From Sphingomonas paeninsulae (GTDB lineage: Bacteria; Pseudomonadota; Alphaproteobacteria; Sphingomonadales; Sphingomonadaceae): DNA of 64,000 nt. Positions within the stretch are counted from its first letter, which is position 1. Every line of letters starts with the position of its first letter. Positions 27,927 to 36,267 of this stretch are shown here, piece after piece. Position numbers and translations under genes: made by a program. Location: NCBI RefSeq assembly GCF_003660165.1, contig NZ_CP032829.1, forward strand, positions 1,240,001 through 1,304,000, given 5' to 3'. The notes under the pieces are model-generated. The model saw only the letters and a list, made by a program, of their open reading frames with translations. It was not told where the DNA came from and did not search any database.

Positions 27927-28349
27927 TTGAAGCTGCATATCGTCGCACGGGGCCGCATCGGGCGCAGCCCTGAAGCCGACATCGTTGCACGTTATTCCAA
28001 GCGGATCGCGTGGCCGCTGGTCATAACCGAACTGCCAGAAACCGGTGGCAAGGTTGCGGACCTGATCGCTCCTGCGCGGATCGTGGCACTCGATGAAACC
28101 GGCGACCAACTAGGCTCAATCGCATTCGCGCAACTTCTTGAAGGCTGGCGCGATGACGGTATCCGCGAGGTCCGTTTCCTGATCGGAGCGGCGGACGGGT
28201 TGACCGAAGCCGAACGCGCGAGCGCCGACCGCAGGATTGCTTTCGGATCGGCAACCTGGCCACACCTGATGGTCCGCGCACTTCTGGCCGAGCAGCTATA
28301 TCGCGCGACGACAATTATTGCCGGACACCCATATCATCGCGAAGGCTAG
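27927..28349 (+). CDS. rlmH: 23S rRNA pseudouridine-1915 N3-methyltransferase RlmH
   Basis: A 140-residue SPOUT-class methyltransferase that modifies pseudouridine 1915 in helix 69 of 23S rRNA. It shows 'KLHIVARGRIGRSPEADIVARYSKRI', the SAM-knot segment 'EVRFLIGAADGL' and the highly conserved C-terminus 'RALLAEQLYRATTIIAGHPYHRE'. The start is TTG 27927. It follows rsfS in the usual order, so both ribosome-associated genes are expected on one transcript. Confidence 0.95.
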   Translation: MKLHIVARGRIGRSPEADIVARYSKRIAWPLVITELPETGGKVADLIAPARIVALDETGDQLGSIAFAQLLEGWRDDGIREVRFLIGAADGLTEAERASADRRIAFGSATWPHLMVRALLAEQLYRATTIIAGHPYHREG

Positions 28350-28542
28350 CAGCTTCGACCGTATTCAGTCGGAGGTCGATCGTTTGCTGTTACTCCGGCA
28401 ATTAAACAAAGCTGTAATGGTGTGAGATCAGACTTGTGTACACTCTCTCCATTGGCCGAACCGTGATGTGCCCGCCTGCAGTCGGCGTCGATGATTCCCC
28501 AACCCGCTCGACGCCACCCACCCCCTTTCGCTAAGAGGCCCC

Positions 28543-30306
28543 ATGGCCGACCTGCTCGACACACTCAAAACGACATTCGGCTTCTCCGCCTTCAGGGGTG
28601 TTCAGCATCAAGTGATCGACCGCGTCATGGCGGGCCAGCGAACTGCGGCGATCATGCCGACCGGCGCGGGCAAGTCGCTGTGTTATCAGTTGCCAGCGGT
28701 GATGTTGCCCGGCACCTGCGTCGTTATCTCGCCGCTGATCGCGCTGATGCACGATCAACTGCGCGCGGCGGAGGCAGTGGGCATCAAGGCCGCCACGCTG
28801 ACTTCGGTCGATACCAACCAGGCCGAAACTATTGCGCGTTTCAAAAGCGGCGATCTCAACCTTCTCTATGCGGCCCCCGAACGTGCATCGGGAGACGGCT
28901 TTCGCGACCTGCTCTCACAGGGAAAACTATCCCTGTTTGCCATCGATGAAGCCCATTGCGTTTCCGAATGGGGACATGATTTTCGTCCCGACTATCGCCT
29001 GTTGCGGCCATTGTTCGATCGCTTTTCCTCCGTCCCCCGCCTTGCGCTGACGGCTACTGCCGACGAACACACCCGCGCCGATATATTAACGCAACTGGGT
29101 ATTTCCGAGGATGGCCTGATCGTTGCCGGGTTCGACCGCCCCAATATCCGATACAACATAGCCCCACGCGCCGGGACAACTCGTCAGATAAGCGACTTTG
29201 TTGCCGAAACACCCGGCGCGGGGATTATTTATGCCCAAACGCGGGCGCAGACCGAGAAACTCGCCGCTCAATTGGCTTTGAACGGCCGCCCGACGCGAGC
29301 GTACCACGCGGGGCTTGAGGCATCGGTGCGCGCTGCCAATCAGGCAGCGTTCGTTAAGTCCGAAGACATGGTGATGGTTGCAACGATTGCGTTCGGCATG
29401 GGGATCGACAAACCCGACGTCCGGTTCGTCGCTCATGCCGGGCTGCCGAAATCGATCGAGGCCTATTATCAGGAAACCGGGCGCGCGGGTCGCGATGGAG
29501 ATCCAGCGGCAGCGCAACTTTTTTGGGGCGCTGACGATTTTGCGCGCGCGCGGATACGGTTGAGTGAAATCCCCGAAGATCGCATCGCCGGGGAACGGAC
29601 AAGGCTCTCGGCGCTGGCCAATCTGGTTGAAACCGGGACATGTCGCCGTGCCGTCCTGCTCCGCCATTTTGGAGAAAGCCCGCCGGATAACTGCGGAAAC
29701 TGCGACAATTGCCTAAATCCCCCAGCCCGCACCAACCTGACCGAGCTCGCGCGTAAATTGCTGTCGGCGGTTTATCGCACCGGGCAGATGTTTGGAGTCG
29801 GCCATATCGAAGCTGTGCTGACAGGTCAGTCGAACGAGAAGGTTCTGAAACTCGGCCACGACCGGCTCAGCGTCTTCGGCATCGTGACCGGCGACGAAGC
29901 CGAAATGGTAAAGCCCGTTGCCCGCGCACTTCTGCTTCGAGACGCGCTCGGCCAGACCGAACATGGCGGGCTCGAACTTGGTCCCGAAGCGCGTGCCATT
30001 CTGAAAGGCGAAGCAGAATTCGCGATTGCGATCCCGCCGCGCCGCGAGGGCAAGCGTCGGCGCAGCAACGACCAGCCCGCCAATCCGGTCGGCGACCCCC
30101 TGTTTGAAGCCTTACGGGGCCGCCGCCGCGAACTTGCCGCAGAGGCACAGATGCCGCCCTATGTGATCTTTCACGATTCGACGCTGCGCGAGATGGCAAC
30201 AGTCCGCCCCACCACATTAGGTGAGCTAGGTCGCCTCGGTGGAGTTGGAACGCGCAAGCTGGAGGCCTATGGCGAGGCGTTTCTAGCCGTAATCAAATCC
30301 AACTGA
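28543..30306 (+). CDS. recQ: ATP-dependent DNA helicase RecQ
   Basis: A 587-residue 3'-5' helicase of recombination and repair. Motif I is 'MPTGAGKSLCYQLPA', motif II 'FAIDEAHCVSEWGHDFRPDY', motif III 'ALTATAD' and motif VI 'YYQETGRAGRDG'. The RecQ zinc-binding cysteines follow ('CRRAVLLRHFGE', 'CGNCDNC'), then a winged helix, then an HRDC domain from about 525 ('LFEALRGRRRELAAEAQMPPYVIFHDSTLREMA'). The AGAGG ribosome site precedes ATG 28543. The 193 bp upstream show no recognisable SOS box. Confidence 0.96.
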   Translation: MADLLDTLKTTFGFSAFRGVQHQVIDRVMAGQRTAAIMPTGAGKSLCYQLPAVMLPGTCVVISPLIALMHDQLRAAEAVGIKAATLTSVDTNQAETIARFKSGDLNLLYAAPERASGDGFRDLLSQGKLSLFAIDEAHCVSEWGHDFRPDYRLLRPLFDRFSSVPRLALTATADEHTRADILTQLGISEDGLIVAGFDRPNIRYNIAPRAGTTRQISDFVAETPGAGIIYAQTRAQTEKLAAQLALNGRPTRAYHAGLEASVRAANQAAFVKSEDMVMVATIAFGMGIDKPDVRFVAHAGLPKSIEAYYQETGRAGRDGDPAAAQLFWGADDFARARIRLSEIPEDRIAGERTRLSALANLVETGTCRRAVLLRHFGESPPDNCGNCDNCLNPPARTNLTELARKLLSAVYRTGQMFGVGHIEAVLTGQSNEKVLKLGHDRLSVFGIVTGDEAEMVKPVARALLLRDALGQTEHGGLELGPEARAILKGEAEFAIAIPPRREGKRRRSNDQPANPVGDPLFEALRGRRRELAAEAQMPPYVIFHDSTLREMATVRPTTLGELGRLGGVGTRKLEAYGEAFLAVIKSN

Positions 30307-30320
30307 CGAGGATGCCAGCT

Positions 30321-30749
30321 ATGTTCAAAACGCTCGATGAAAAGGTGATGGTGTCCGCGCAACTGAGCTTGGCAGACATTGCGAAGGCCAAGGCTCAGGG
30401 TGTGAAGCTGATCCTGAACAACCGGCCCGATGGCGAAGCGCCCGACGAGCCTCAGGGTGCCGAAATCGAAGCGGCGGCGCGAGCGGCCGGTATGGACTAT
30501 CTTGCGGTCCCTGTGGGACAGGGTGGTTTTGGTCAGCCGCAACTCGACGCGATGGCGAAGGCGCTGGAAACCGCCGACGGTCCCGTCCTTGCCTATTGCC
30601 GGTCGGGGACGCGCTCGACGTTGCTATGGTCGCTGGCTCGCGCGAAACTCGGCGACAAGCCGGAGACGCTGCACAAAAAGGCAAATGCGGCTGGCTACGA
30701 CCTCGCGCCGGTCGCTGCGCTGGTCGATATACTCGCTGCCAAAAACTAA
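30321..30749 (+). CDS. TIGR01244 family sulfur transferase / phosphatase-like protein
   Basis: A 142-residue protein of the TIGR01244/DUF442 family (Blh-like), with a dual-specificity phosphatase-like fold. The Cys-x5-Arg loop is 'LAYCRSGTRSTLLWSLA'. The opening 'VSAQLSLADIAKAKAQGVKLILNNRPDGEAPDEPQG' is strongly family-like. In relatives a similar domain precedes sulfide-handling domains, but the role of the stand-alone form is uncertain. ATG 30321 is preferred: GAGG sits 9 nt upstream of it but immediately touches the earlier ATG at 30312. Convergent with amtB. Confidence 0.87.
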   Translation: MFKTLDEKVMVSAQLSLADIAKAKAQGVKLILNNRPDGEAPDEPQGAEIEAAARAAGMDYLAVPVGQGGFGQPQLDAMAKALETADGPVLAYCRSGTRSTLLWSLARAKLGDKPETLHKKANAAGYDLAPVAALVDILAAKN

Positions 30750-30774
30750 CCACCTCCTACGCTGAAACGAAAAA

Positions 30775-30804
30775 TGGGCCGGGGCGCTTTGTGCGCTCCG
30801 GCCC
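30775..30804 (-). terminator. Intrinsic terminator of glnK-amtB
   Basis: A GC-rich hairpin (GGGCCGGAGCGC / GCGCCCCGGCCC on the minus strand, 4-nt loop region) is followed directly by ATTTTT on that strand. It lies about 75 bp past the amtB stop, between the convergent TIGR01244 and amtB genes. It may also act on plus-strand transcripts. Confidence 0.75.
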
Positions 30805-30879
30805 AGTCGTTCGCAGGAGGAACCTGGTCTGGGCTGGCTACGATCGGGGAGAGGTTCCTTCGTCGCCAGCCCAAGCTCG

Positions 30880-32337
30880 TTAATAGTGGTAGGCGCGCTC
30901 ACCGTGTTCAGCGAGATCGAGCCCTTCACGCTCGACATCCACGCTCGGACGAAGACCGATTGTTTTGTCGATGATGAAGAAGAGGATTGCCGAGCCGATA
31001 CCCGAGAAGAGCAGGGTGAATAACACTGCCTTGATCTGGATATAGACCTGAGCGCCCATGTGGTAATCGCCAGCGGAAAGCGATCCGGGCTTGGCGGCAT
31101 AGTCCGCAAGACCCTGACCACCGAGCGACGGTGCAACCAGAACACCAGTCATGATCGCGCCAAAGATACCGCCGATGCAGTGAACACCGAAGACATCGAG
31201 CGAGTCATCATATCCGAATTTGTTCTTCACCGTGGTGACGAAGAAGAAGCAGATCGGCGACACGAGGAGGCCGAGAACGACTGAACCCATTGGTCCGGCA
31301 AAACCCGAAGCGGGGGTTACGGCAACCAGCCCGGCAACAGCGCCAGTAACGGCACCGAGCAGCGATGGCTTACCCTTGACGACTTGTTCGATCAGCAACC
31401 AGCTCAACCCAGCGGCAGCCGTTGCCACGAAGGTATTGATGAAGGCGACGCCGGTGACACCGTTTGCTTCGAGATTGGAACCGGCATTGAAGCCAAACCA
31501 ACCGACCCACAGAAGCGAAGCACCGATCATGGTCATGGTCAGCGAATGCGGAGCCATAACGTCTTTGCCGTAACCCGTGCGCTTGCCGATCATAAGGCAG
31601 CCGACGAGGCCAGCGATACCGGCGTTGATGTGAACGACCGTACCACCGGCAAAGTCGAGAGCGCCCATCTGGAAGAGATAGCCCGCTTCGCCATTGACGG
31701 CGTCGAGTGCGGCCTTGCCCTTGATCGCGGCGGCGGCGACGGCGTCAGGACCGTCCCAATACCAGACCATGTGAGCCATCGGAAAGTAAACGAAAGTTAC
31801 CCAAAGCGCGACGAACAGCATCAGGGCGCTGAACTTCACACGTTCTGCAAAGGCACCGACGATGAGCGCAGGCGTAATGCACGCGAACGTCATCTGGAAA
31901 CAGATGTAGACGTATTCAGGAATGTAAACGCCGTTCGAGAACGTCGCGACCTGCGAGTTGGCATCGACGCCGATCAGCGCCAGTTTGCTTAATCCGCCGG
32001 TGAAGGGTGTCGATCCGCCAGTAAACGCCTGCGAATAACCCCAGGTTACCCAAATGACCGAGACAATGCAGACGATCATGAAAACCTGCGTCAGGACCGA
32101 AAGCATGTTCTTCGTGCGGACGAGGCCGCCATAGAAAAGTGCAAGGCCGGGAACAGACATCATCAACACGAGTGCCGAGGAGACGAGCATCCAGGCGGTG
32201 TCGCCCTTGTTTACGGTCGCTGCCGGGATCGGCGATGCGGCAACTGCGGCGGCGGCTTGAGCCCATGCGGGCTGCACCAGGACCATCGCAGCGCTGAGCG
32301 CCCCGAGTCCCAGACCTAGTTTATGCGAAAGTTTCAT
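30880..32337 (-). CDS. amtB: Ammonium transporter AmtB
   Basis: A 485-residue ammonium channel with a cleavable signal-like N-terminus ('MKLSHKLGLGLGALSAAMVLVQPAWAQA') and 11 membrane helices. Family signatures include 'ALFYGGLVRTKNMLSVLTQ', 'MGALDFAGGTVVHINAGIAGLVGCLMIGKR' and 'FGVHCIGGIFGAIMTGVL'. ATG 32337 has a GGGGGAAAG ribosome site; an in-frame extension to 32436 would lie in glnK and is rejected. It follows glnK by 16 bp in the universal glnK-amtB order, which implies channel gating by the PII protein. The pair ends at the terminator at 30775-30804. Confidence 0.97.
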   Translation of the reverse strand: MKLSHKLGLGLGALSAAMVLVQPAWAQAAAAVAASPIPAATVNKGDTAWMLVSSALVLMMSVPGLALFYGGLVRTKNMLSVLTQVFMIVCIVSVIWVTWGYSQAFTGGSTPFTGGLSKLALIGVDANSQVATFSNGVYIPEYVYICFQMTFACITPALIVGAFAERVKFSALMLFVALWVTFVYFPMAHMVWYWDGPDAVAAAAIKGKAALDAVNGEAGYLFQMGALDFAGGTVVHINAGIAGLVGCLMIGKRTGYGKDVMAPHSLTMTMIGASLLWVGWFGFNAGSNLEANGVTGVAFINTFVATAAAGLSWLLIEQVVKGKPSLLGAVTGAVAGLVAVTPASGFAGPMGSVVLGLLVSPICFFFVTTVKNKFGYDDSLDVFGVHCIGGIFGAIMTGVLVAPSLGGQGLADYAAKPGSLSAGDYHMGAQVYIQIKAVLFTLLFSGIGSAILFFIIDKTIGLRPSVDVEREGLDLAEHGERAYHY

Positions 32338-32353
32338 CTTTCCCCCTGCCCTT

Positions 32354-32692
32354 CTAAAGCGCGTTGTTGTCGGTTTCGCCGGTACGAATGCGCACCGCCT
32401 GACCGATATCGAGAACGAAGATCTTACCGTCGCCAATGGCGCCAGTGTTGGCCGCAGCCTGGATCGATTCGACTACACGCTCAGCAAGGGCGGTGTCGCA
32501 GGCGACCTCCACTTTCAGCTTTGGCACCATGTTGGTCGAATATTCGGCACCGCGGTAAATTTCGGTTTGGCCCTTTTGCCGGCCAAAGCCTTTTACCTCG
32601 GTCACGGTCATTCCCGTGACGCCAAGTTCGGTTAGTGCTTCACGCACTTCATCGAGCTTGAACGGTTTGATAATCGCAACGACGAGTTTCAT
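32354..32692 (-). CDS. glnK: Nitrogen regulatory PII protein GlnK
   Basis: A 112-residue trimeric PII signal protein. The T-loop carries the uridylylation tyrosine Y51 in 'RGAEYSTNMVPK', and the ATP/2-oxoglutarate-binding elements are 'TVTEVKGFGRQKG' and 'GKIFVLDIGQAVRIRTGE'. Being first in a two-gene unit with amtB identifies it as the GlnK paralogue. A near-consensus sigma-54 promoter 37 bp upstream indicates NtrC-type control under nitrogen limitation. Confidence 0.96.
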   Translation of the reverse strand: MKLVVAIIKPFKLDEVREALTELGVTGMTVTEVKGFGRQKGQTEIYRGAEYSTNMVPKLKVEVACDTALAERVVESIQAAANTGAIGDGKIFVLDIGQAVRIRTGETDNNAL

Positions 32693-32728
32693 GCCACCCC
32701 CTTGTGGTTACATTCCAAGGTGCAGTGC

Positions 32729-32745
32729 AGCAAAGGTCATGCCAA
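32729..32745 (-). promoter_or_regulatory. Sigma-54 (RpoN) promoter of glnK-amtB
   Basis: On the minus strand the sequence TTGGCATGACCTTTGCT matches the RpoN consensus (TTGGCACG-N4-TTGCW) at all but one position. The -24 GG and -12 GC have the correct spacing. The transcription start would fall near 32718, leaving a ~26-nt leader before glnK. I could not find a clear paired NtrC site (TGCACC-N5-GGTGCA) upstream, though only ~85 bp separate this from the next gene. Confidence 0.8.
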
Positions 32746-32827
32746 TTGGTCGCGCTAGCGATTTTACGACCTCTGGTCGGTTAATGGCTTATGATTGTGC
32801 AGAATCTATCAAACAAATGCCTTTTAA

Positions 32828-33025
32828 TTAGGCAATTATGGATTTCGCGAGTTCTAAATCATCATCAAGCACCATGACCCGAACTGGTATTACCCAACCG
32901 GCGCTGTCAGCTATATTCATGCCGCCATCGAAAGCGACGCTGTCAATCCCTTCGACCTGAAGGCGTCCACGCACCATCGCCGCCTCCATCGCGTTAGGAT
33001 AATTGCCGAGTTCAACCAGAGCCAT
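32828..33025 (-). CDS. DUF2007-type small protein
   Basis: A 65-residue protein with the DUF2007 (putative prokaryotic signal-transducing) pattern: 'MALVELGNYPNAMEAAMVRGRLQVEGIDSVAFDGGMN' and a closing 'VRVMVLDDDLELAKSIIA'. The domain is compact, with a beta-alpha fold related to PII-like proteins. The ATG at 33025 shares its A with the TGA stop of the upstream DUF5996 gene (TGATG), so translation is coupled. An in-frame extension to 33064 lies within that gene and is rejected. Function unknown. It lies near glnK but on its own transcript. Confidence 0.8.
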   Translation of the reverse strand: MALVELGNYPNAMEAAMVRGRLQVEGIDSVAFDGGMNIADSAGWVIPVRVMVLDDDLELAKSIIA

Positions 33026-33975
33026 CAGACCTTCCGGGGCTGGCGAGGTACGCCCAGCGGGCATTCGAGCGCCCCACGATCCCAGTTCCCCAGATCGGCA
33101 GCGACGTTATATGTCGACTGGCAGAAAGCCAGCAAAGCCTGACGCGGGTCGGACGACGAACGAACATCGTCATACGACAAGATAAACTCATCCAGTTCCG
33201 CACTGAAGTGGGCACTGGATGGCTCGACGGCCGCCAGCGCATAGCCATCCGGTGCGGGGTAGGCATAGGCGTAAAAAGCGGCATGAGGATAAGCATCGCT
33301 GCCCGGCCAGAAGCCAAGGCTGGATTCTTCATGGCTATAGGCTTCGCACGTCACCGCGTCGGGTAAGCCGGGAACTCCGCCGGAATGACGCGGCGCAATC
33401 CGCCCAGAAAACCGGGTCGAAGCGAGGTCAAAACTGCCCCAGAAAAAATGCGTCGGGCTGGCCTTCCCCAAAAAGCCGGTGCGAAAGCCCTTGAACACGC
33501 CATCGGTGATAATCAGGGCGCGCCAGAATCGTTGAACGGCCTCTGCATCATAAGGACGCTGGGCATGATCTTCGGCAAAGGGCAGCGCATCAGGTATTTC
33601 GCTCGGTTTCCCGTCGAAACCAGCTGGGACGTGCAACCCTTCGAGGGCGAAGATCACCGCGGCATGAAACGAGGCAATGCTCCCCGGCAACAGCGCCACC
33701 ACCTCCCGCGATCCATCGCTTATCGTCATCACCAATTCGCCGCGCAGGAAATCAAAATCGATTTCGAGCAGCCTGTCTTCGAGCGTGATTGGCGACGTGC
33801 CGAATCCGCGCGCAGTAACATAGAGTGGGACATGCCAGCCGTGATTCAGCCACGGTGTCAGTGCTAACCGGACCTTGCCAACGATTTGCGTCATCAGGTG
33901 CAAATGCTGCGCAGTCTCCCGCCAGTCGGCCCAATTCAACATGGGCCAATCTGTGGGTGACTGCTTCGGCTTCAC
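33025..33975 (-). CDS. DUF5996 family protein
   Basis: A 316-residue cytoplasmic protein matching the DUF5996 family from its text: 'WADWRETAQHLHLMTQIVGKVRLALTPWLNHGWHVPLYVTARGFGTSPI', 'FHAAVIFALEGLHVPAGF', 'FWGSFDLASTRFSGR' and 'YSHEESSLGFWPGSD'. No enzymatic motif is obvious and the function is unknown. The start is GTG 33975, which overlaps the tldD stop as GTGA, and its own stop overlaps the DUF2007 start. The three genes therefore read as a tightly coupled unit tldD-DUF5996-DUF2007. Confidence 0.85.
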   Translation of the reverse strand: MKPKQSPTDWPMLNWADWRETAQHLHLMTQIVGKVRLALTPWLNHGWHVPLYVTARGFGTSPITLEDRLLEIDFDFLRGELVMTISDGSREVVALLPGSIASFHAAVIFALEGLHVPAGFDGKPSEIPDALPFAEDHAQRPYDAEAVQRFWRALIITDGVFKGFRTGFLGKASPTHFFWGSFDLASTRFSGRIAPRHSGGVPGLPDAVTCEAYSHEESSLGFWPGSDAYPHAAFYAYAYPAPDGYALAAVEPSSAHFSAELDEFILSYDDVRSSSDPRQALLAFCQSTYNVAADLGNWDRGALECPLGVPRQPRKV

Positions 33976-35402
33976 GCGCCCGTGCCTCCAACGGTCAGGC
34001 GATCGACCAGCAAGGTCGGCTGGCCCACCCCCGCCGGAACAGACTGTCCGCCTTTGCCGCAAATGCCGATGCCTTCATCCAGTTCGAAGTCGTTGCCGAT
34101 ACCGGTGACGCGCGTCAGGACGCTGGGACCATCGCCGATCAGCGTTGCGCCCTTAATCGGTGCACCGATCCGGCCGTTTTCGATTTTGTACGCCTCGGTA
34201 CAGCTGAAGACGAATTTGCCCGATACGATATCGACCTGTCCGCCGCCGAAACTCTTGGCGAAAATCCCCGACTTCACCCGTGACAGGAGTTCAGCGGGGT
34301 CATCGTTTCCGGCACGCATGAAGGTGTTCGTCATGCGGGGCATCGGCGCGTGTGCATAGGATTCGCGACGGCCGTTTCCAGTTGCTGGCACTCCCATCAG
34401 GCGCGCGTTCAGACGATCCTGCATATAGCCCTTCAAGATGCCGTCTTCGATCAGGATGTTTTCCTGGGTGGGCGTTCCTTCATCGTCGATCGTGAGCGAA
34501 CCGCGTCGGTCCGCAATCGAGCCATCATCGATCACGGTCACGCCCGGTGCACCGATGCGCTCACCGATGCGGCCTGAAAATGCCGAACTGCCCTTGCGGT
34601 TGAAATCGCCCTCCAACCCGTGCCCGATCGCTTCATGAAGGATGATCCCAGGCCAGCCGGGTCCAAGCAACACCGTCGTTTCGCCAGCGGGGGCAGCCAC
34701 CGATTCGAGATTGACCAGACCCTGCGCCAAGGCCTCGTCGATCGCGCGATTCCAGGTCACCGGTTCGAAAAGATGATCGTAAAGGTAACGGCCGCCCATT
34801 CCGTATGAGCCGCTTTCACGACGACCGTTCGCCTCGACGACGATGCTGACGTTCAACCGGACAAGTGGACGGATATCAGTCGCGATAAAACCATCGGCGC
34901 GGACGATTTCGATCACACTCCAGCTTCCCGACAGTGACGCCGAGACCTGAACTACGCGAGGATCGCGCGCACGGGCGGCGGCGTCGATCGTCTGGAGCAA
35001 CGTCACTTTCCGCTCGAAGGGGATCAGGCTCAGTGGATCGCTGGAAGTATAAAGGTGGCGATTGTTACCCCGTGGTGCGGGCGCGGGTTGTTGTTTTGCG
35101 GGATCGAGCAACCGCATGGTTTCCGCCGCGCGCCGGATGCCAGCTTCGCTGACGTCCTGCGAATGCGCAAAACCCGTCGTCTCGCCAGAAACACCACGCA
35201 GGCCAAAGCCATGCTCGGTGCCATAATCGGCAGTTTTCAGTCGTCCGTCGTCAAACCCGAAGCTCTCGGTCGCGCGGTACTGAAGGTAGAGTTCGCCGTC
35301 ATCGCATTTGCCTAGAGCATCCGCAGTCAGCCGCTGGGCGGCATCCGGTGTAAGCTGGTTTTCGCGATACAGGTAACTGCGGGGGTCGGTTGAGCTGGTC
35401 AT
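33972..35402 (-). CDS. tldD: Metalloprotease TldD
   Basis: A 476-residue TldD peptidase. The zinc motif is H256-E-A-I-G-H260 ('GIILHEAIGHGLEGDFNRKGSSAFSGRIGERI'), and the start 'SYLYRENQLTPDAAQRLTADALGKCDDGELYLQYR' and middle 'FGLRGVSGETTGFAHSQD' fit the family. TldD normally pairs with TldE (PmbA) to process peptides such as microcin precursors; the partner gene is not in this window. The gene follows the zinc-finger gene by 18 bp on the same strand. Confidence 0.95.
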   Translation of the reverse strand: MTSSTDPRSYLYRENQLTPDAAQRLTADALGKCDDGELYLQYRATESFGFDDGRLKTADYGTEHGFGLRGVSGETTGFAHSQDVSEAGIRRAAETMRLLDPAKQQPAPAPRGNNRHLYTSSDPLSLIPFERKVTLLQTIDAAARARDPRVVQVSASLSGSWSVIEIVRADGFIATDIRPLVRLNVSIVVEANGRRESGSYGMGGRYLYDHLFEPVTWNRAIDEALAQGLVNLESVAAPAGETTVLLGPGWPGIILHEAIGHGLEGDFNRKGSSAFSGRIGERIGAPGVTVIDDGSIADRRGSLTIDDEGTPTQENILIEDGILKGYMQDRLNARLMGVPATGNGRRESYAHAPMPRMTNTFMRAGNDDPAELLSRVKSGIFAKSFGGGQVDIVSGKFVFSCTEAYKIENGRIGAPIKGATLIGDGPSVLTRVTGIGNDFELDEGIGICGKGGQSVPAGVGQPTLLVDRLTVGGTGA

Positions 35403-35420
35403 TCCGCCGATATAGGATGG

Positions 35421-35648
35421 TTATCGGCCGAGCGCATCCTCGCCGTGCTTTGAAATATCGCCCGGTGCATGATCAGCATCGGTGCCGACAAGAACGAAGC
35501 GCCGGTCGCAATAGCCGCAATCGACATAGCCACGTTCATCGATCTCGAGCCAGACACGCGGATGGCCAAGGGCGGGCGATATCTCGCCAGCGCCATCACA
35601 GACGACGCGGGCGCTATTCGTGCGAATTAGTTCTGGCTGGTCAGTCAC
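35421..35648 (-). CDS. Zinc-finger (zf-CHCC) domain protein
   Basis: A 75-residue protein with the zf-CHCC domain found in the NDUFS6-like accessory subunit of respiratory complex I: 'VVCDGAGEISPALGHPRVWLEIDERGYVDCGYCDRRFVL'. Zinc ligands are the early Cys, the His of 'LGHPRV' and the 'CGYC' pair. The start is GTG 35648. It lies directly upstream of tldD (18 bp), possibly on the same transcript, without an obvious functional tie. Confidence 0.85.
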   Translation of the reverse strand: MTDQPELIRTNSARVVCDGAGEISPALGHPRVWLEIDERGYVDCGYCDRRFVLVGTDADHAPGDISKHGEDALGR

Positions 35649-35702
35649 GCTGCTGCGCTTAGCAATGCGGCAAACTTCAGTCCAGACACACTGACTATCA
35701 GA

Positions 35703-36209
35703 CTAGAAGTAAACGACCGTGACGTTGAACTGACCGGAATAATCCCCGGCCGGCTGATTGGCAGCAACGTTCAATGTTCCACCAACGCGAACATCCAGGA
35801 TGGCAGTCCCCGGAAAAAGTCGGGTCGCCGGACCATTTGTAGTGATTGCATTGACGGTCATGGTTCCGCCGCCGCCGGTTCGATCCAGCGTGATCGAAGT
35901 CGGCAGCGTGACGTTGCTATAGATATTGACAAGACCCAGCGCGACGAACCGTGCGGCCGACGGCGCACCGCCCGCAACAGTTACTCCACCCGCGGTGGTA
36001 CGCGCATCTGTCGAGGGATCGATCTTAACGGTCCCCGCCATCGACGAGGCAATCAGCGAACCGAAATCGAGATCGTCGGTCTTCACGAGTGTTAGTGGCC
36101 GGAGCGTAACCACGCTCGCAGTTGCACTGGCTGTTGCCGCCGTCGCAACGGCAGGTGCGAACGCCAAGGCAATGGCCATAGCCGCAGATTTTGATTTGAC
36201 GCTCCACAT
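35703..36209 (-). CDS. Secreted DUF4402 protein (second of a tandem pair)
   Basis: A 168-residue exported protein: signal peptide about 1-25 ('MAIALAFAPAVATAA'), then a beta-rich DUF4402 domain ('VTLRPLTLVKTDDLDFGSLIASSMAGTVKIDPSTDAR', 'LDVRVGGTLNVAANQPAGDYSGQFNVTVVYF'). DUF4402 proteins are secreted, pilin/adhesin-like in pattern, and of unknown function. ATG 36209 puts the signal at the N-terminus; GTG 36266 would add a 19-residue leader. It follows its paralogue at 36268-36792, from which it has diverged considerably. Confidence 0.85.
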   Translation of the reverse strand: MWSVKSKSAAMAIALAFAPAVATAATASATASVVTLRPLTLVKTDDLDFGSLIASSMAGTVKIDPSTDARTTAGGVTVAGGAPSAARFVALGLVNIYSNVTLPTSITLDRTGGGGTMTVNAITTNGPATRLFPGTAILDVRVGGTLNVAANQPAGDYSGQFNVTVVYF

Positions 36210-36267
36210 GGTCACGGACGCTACCGTCGATCGATTAACAAGTGCCTTGCGGGCGATGGTGAACACA

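Noticed and set aside
28350-28542. SOS (LexA) box upstream of recQ
   Set aside because: No GTTC-N7-GTTC type alphaproteobacterial LexA site was found.
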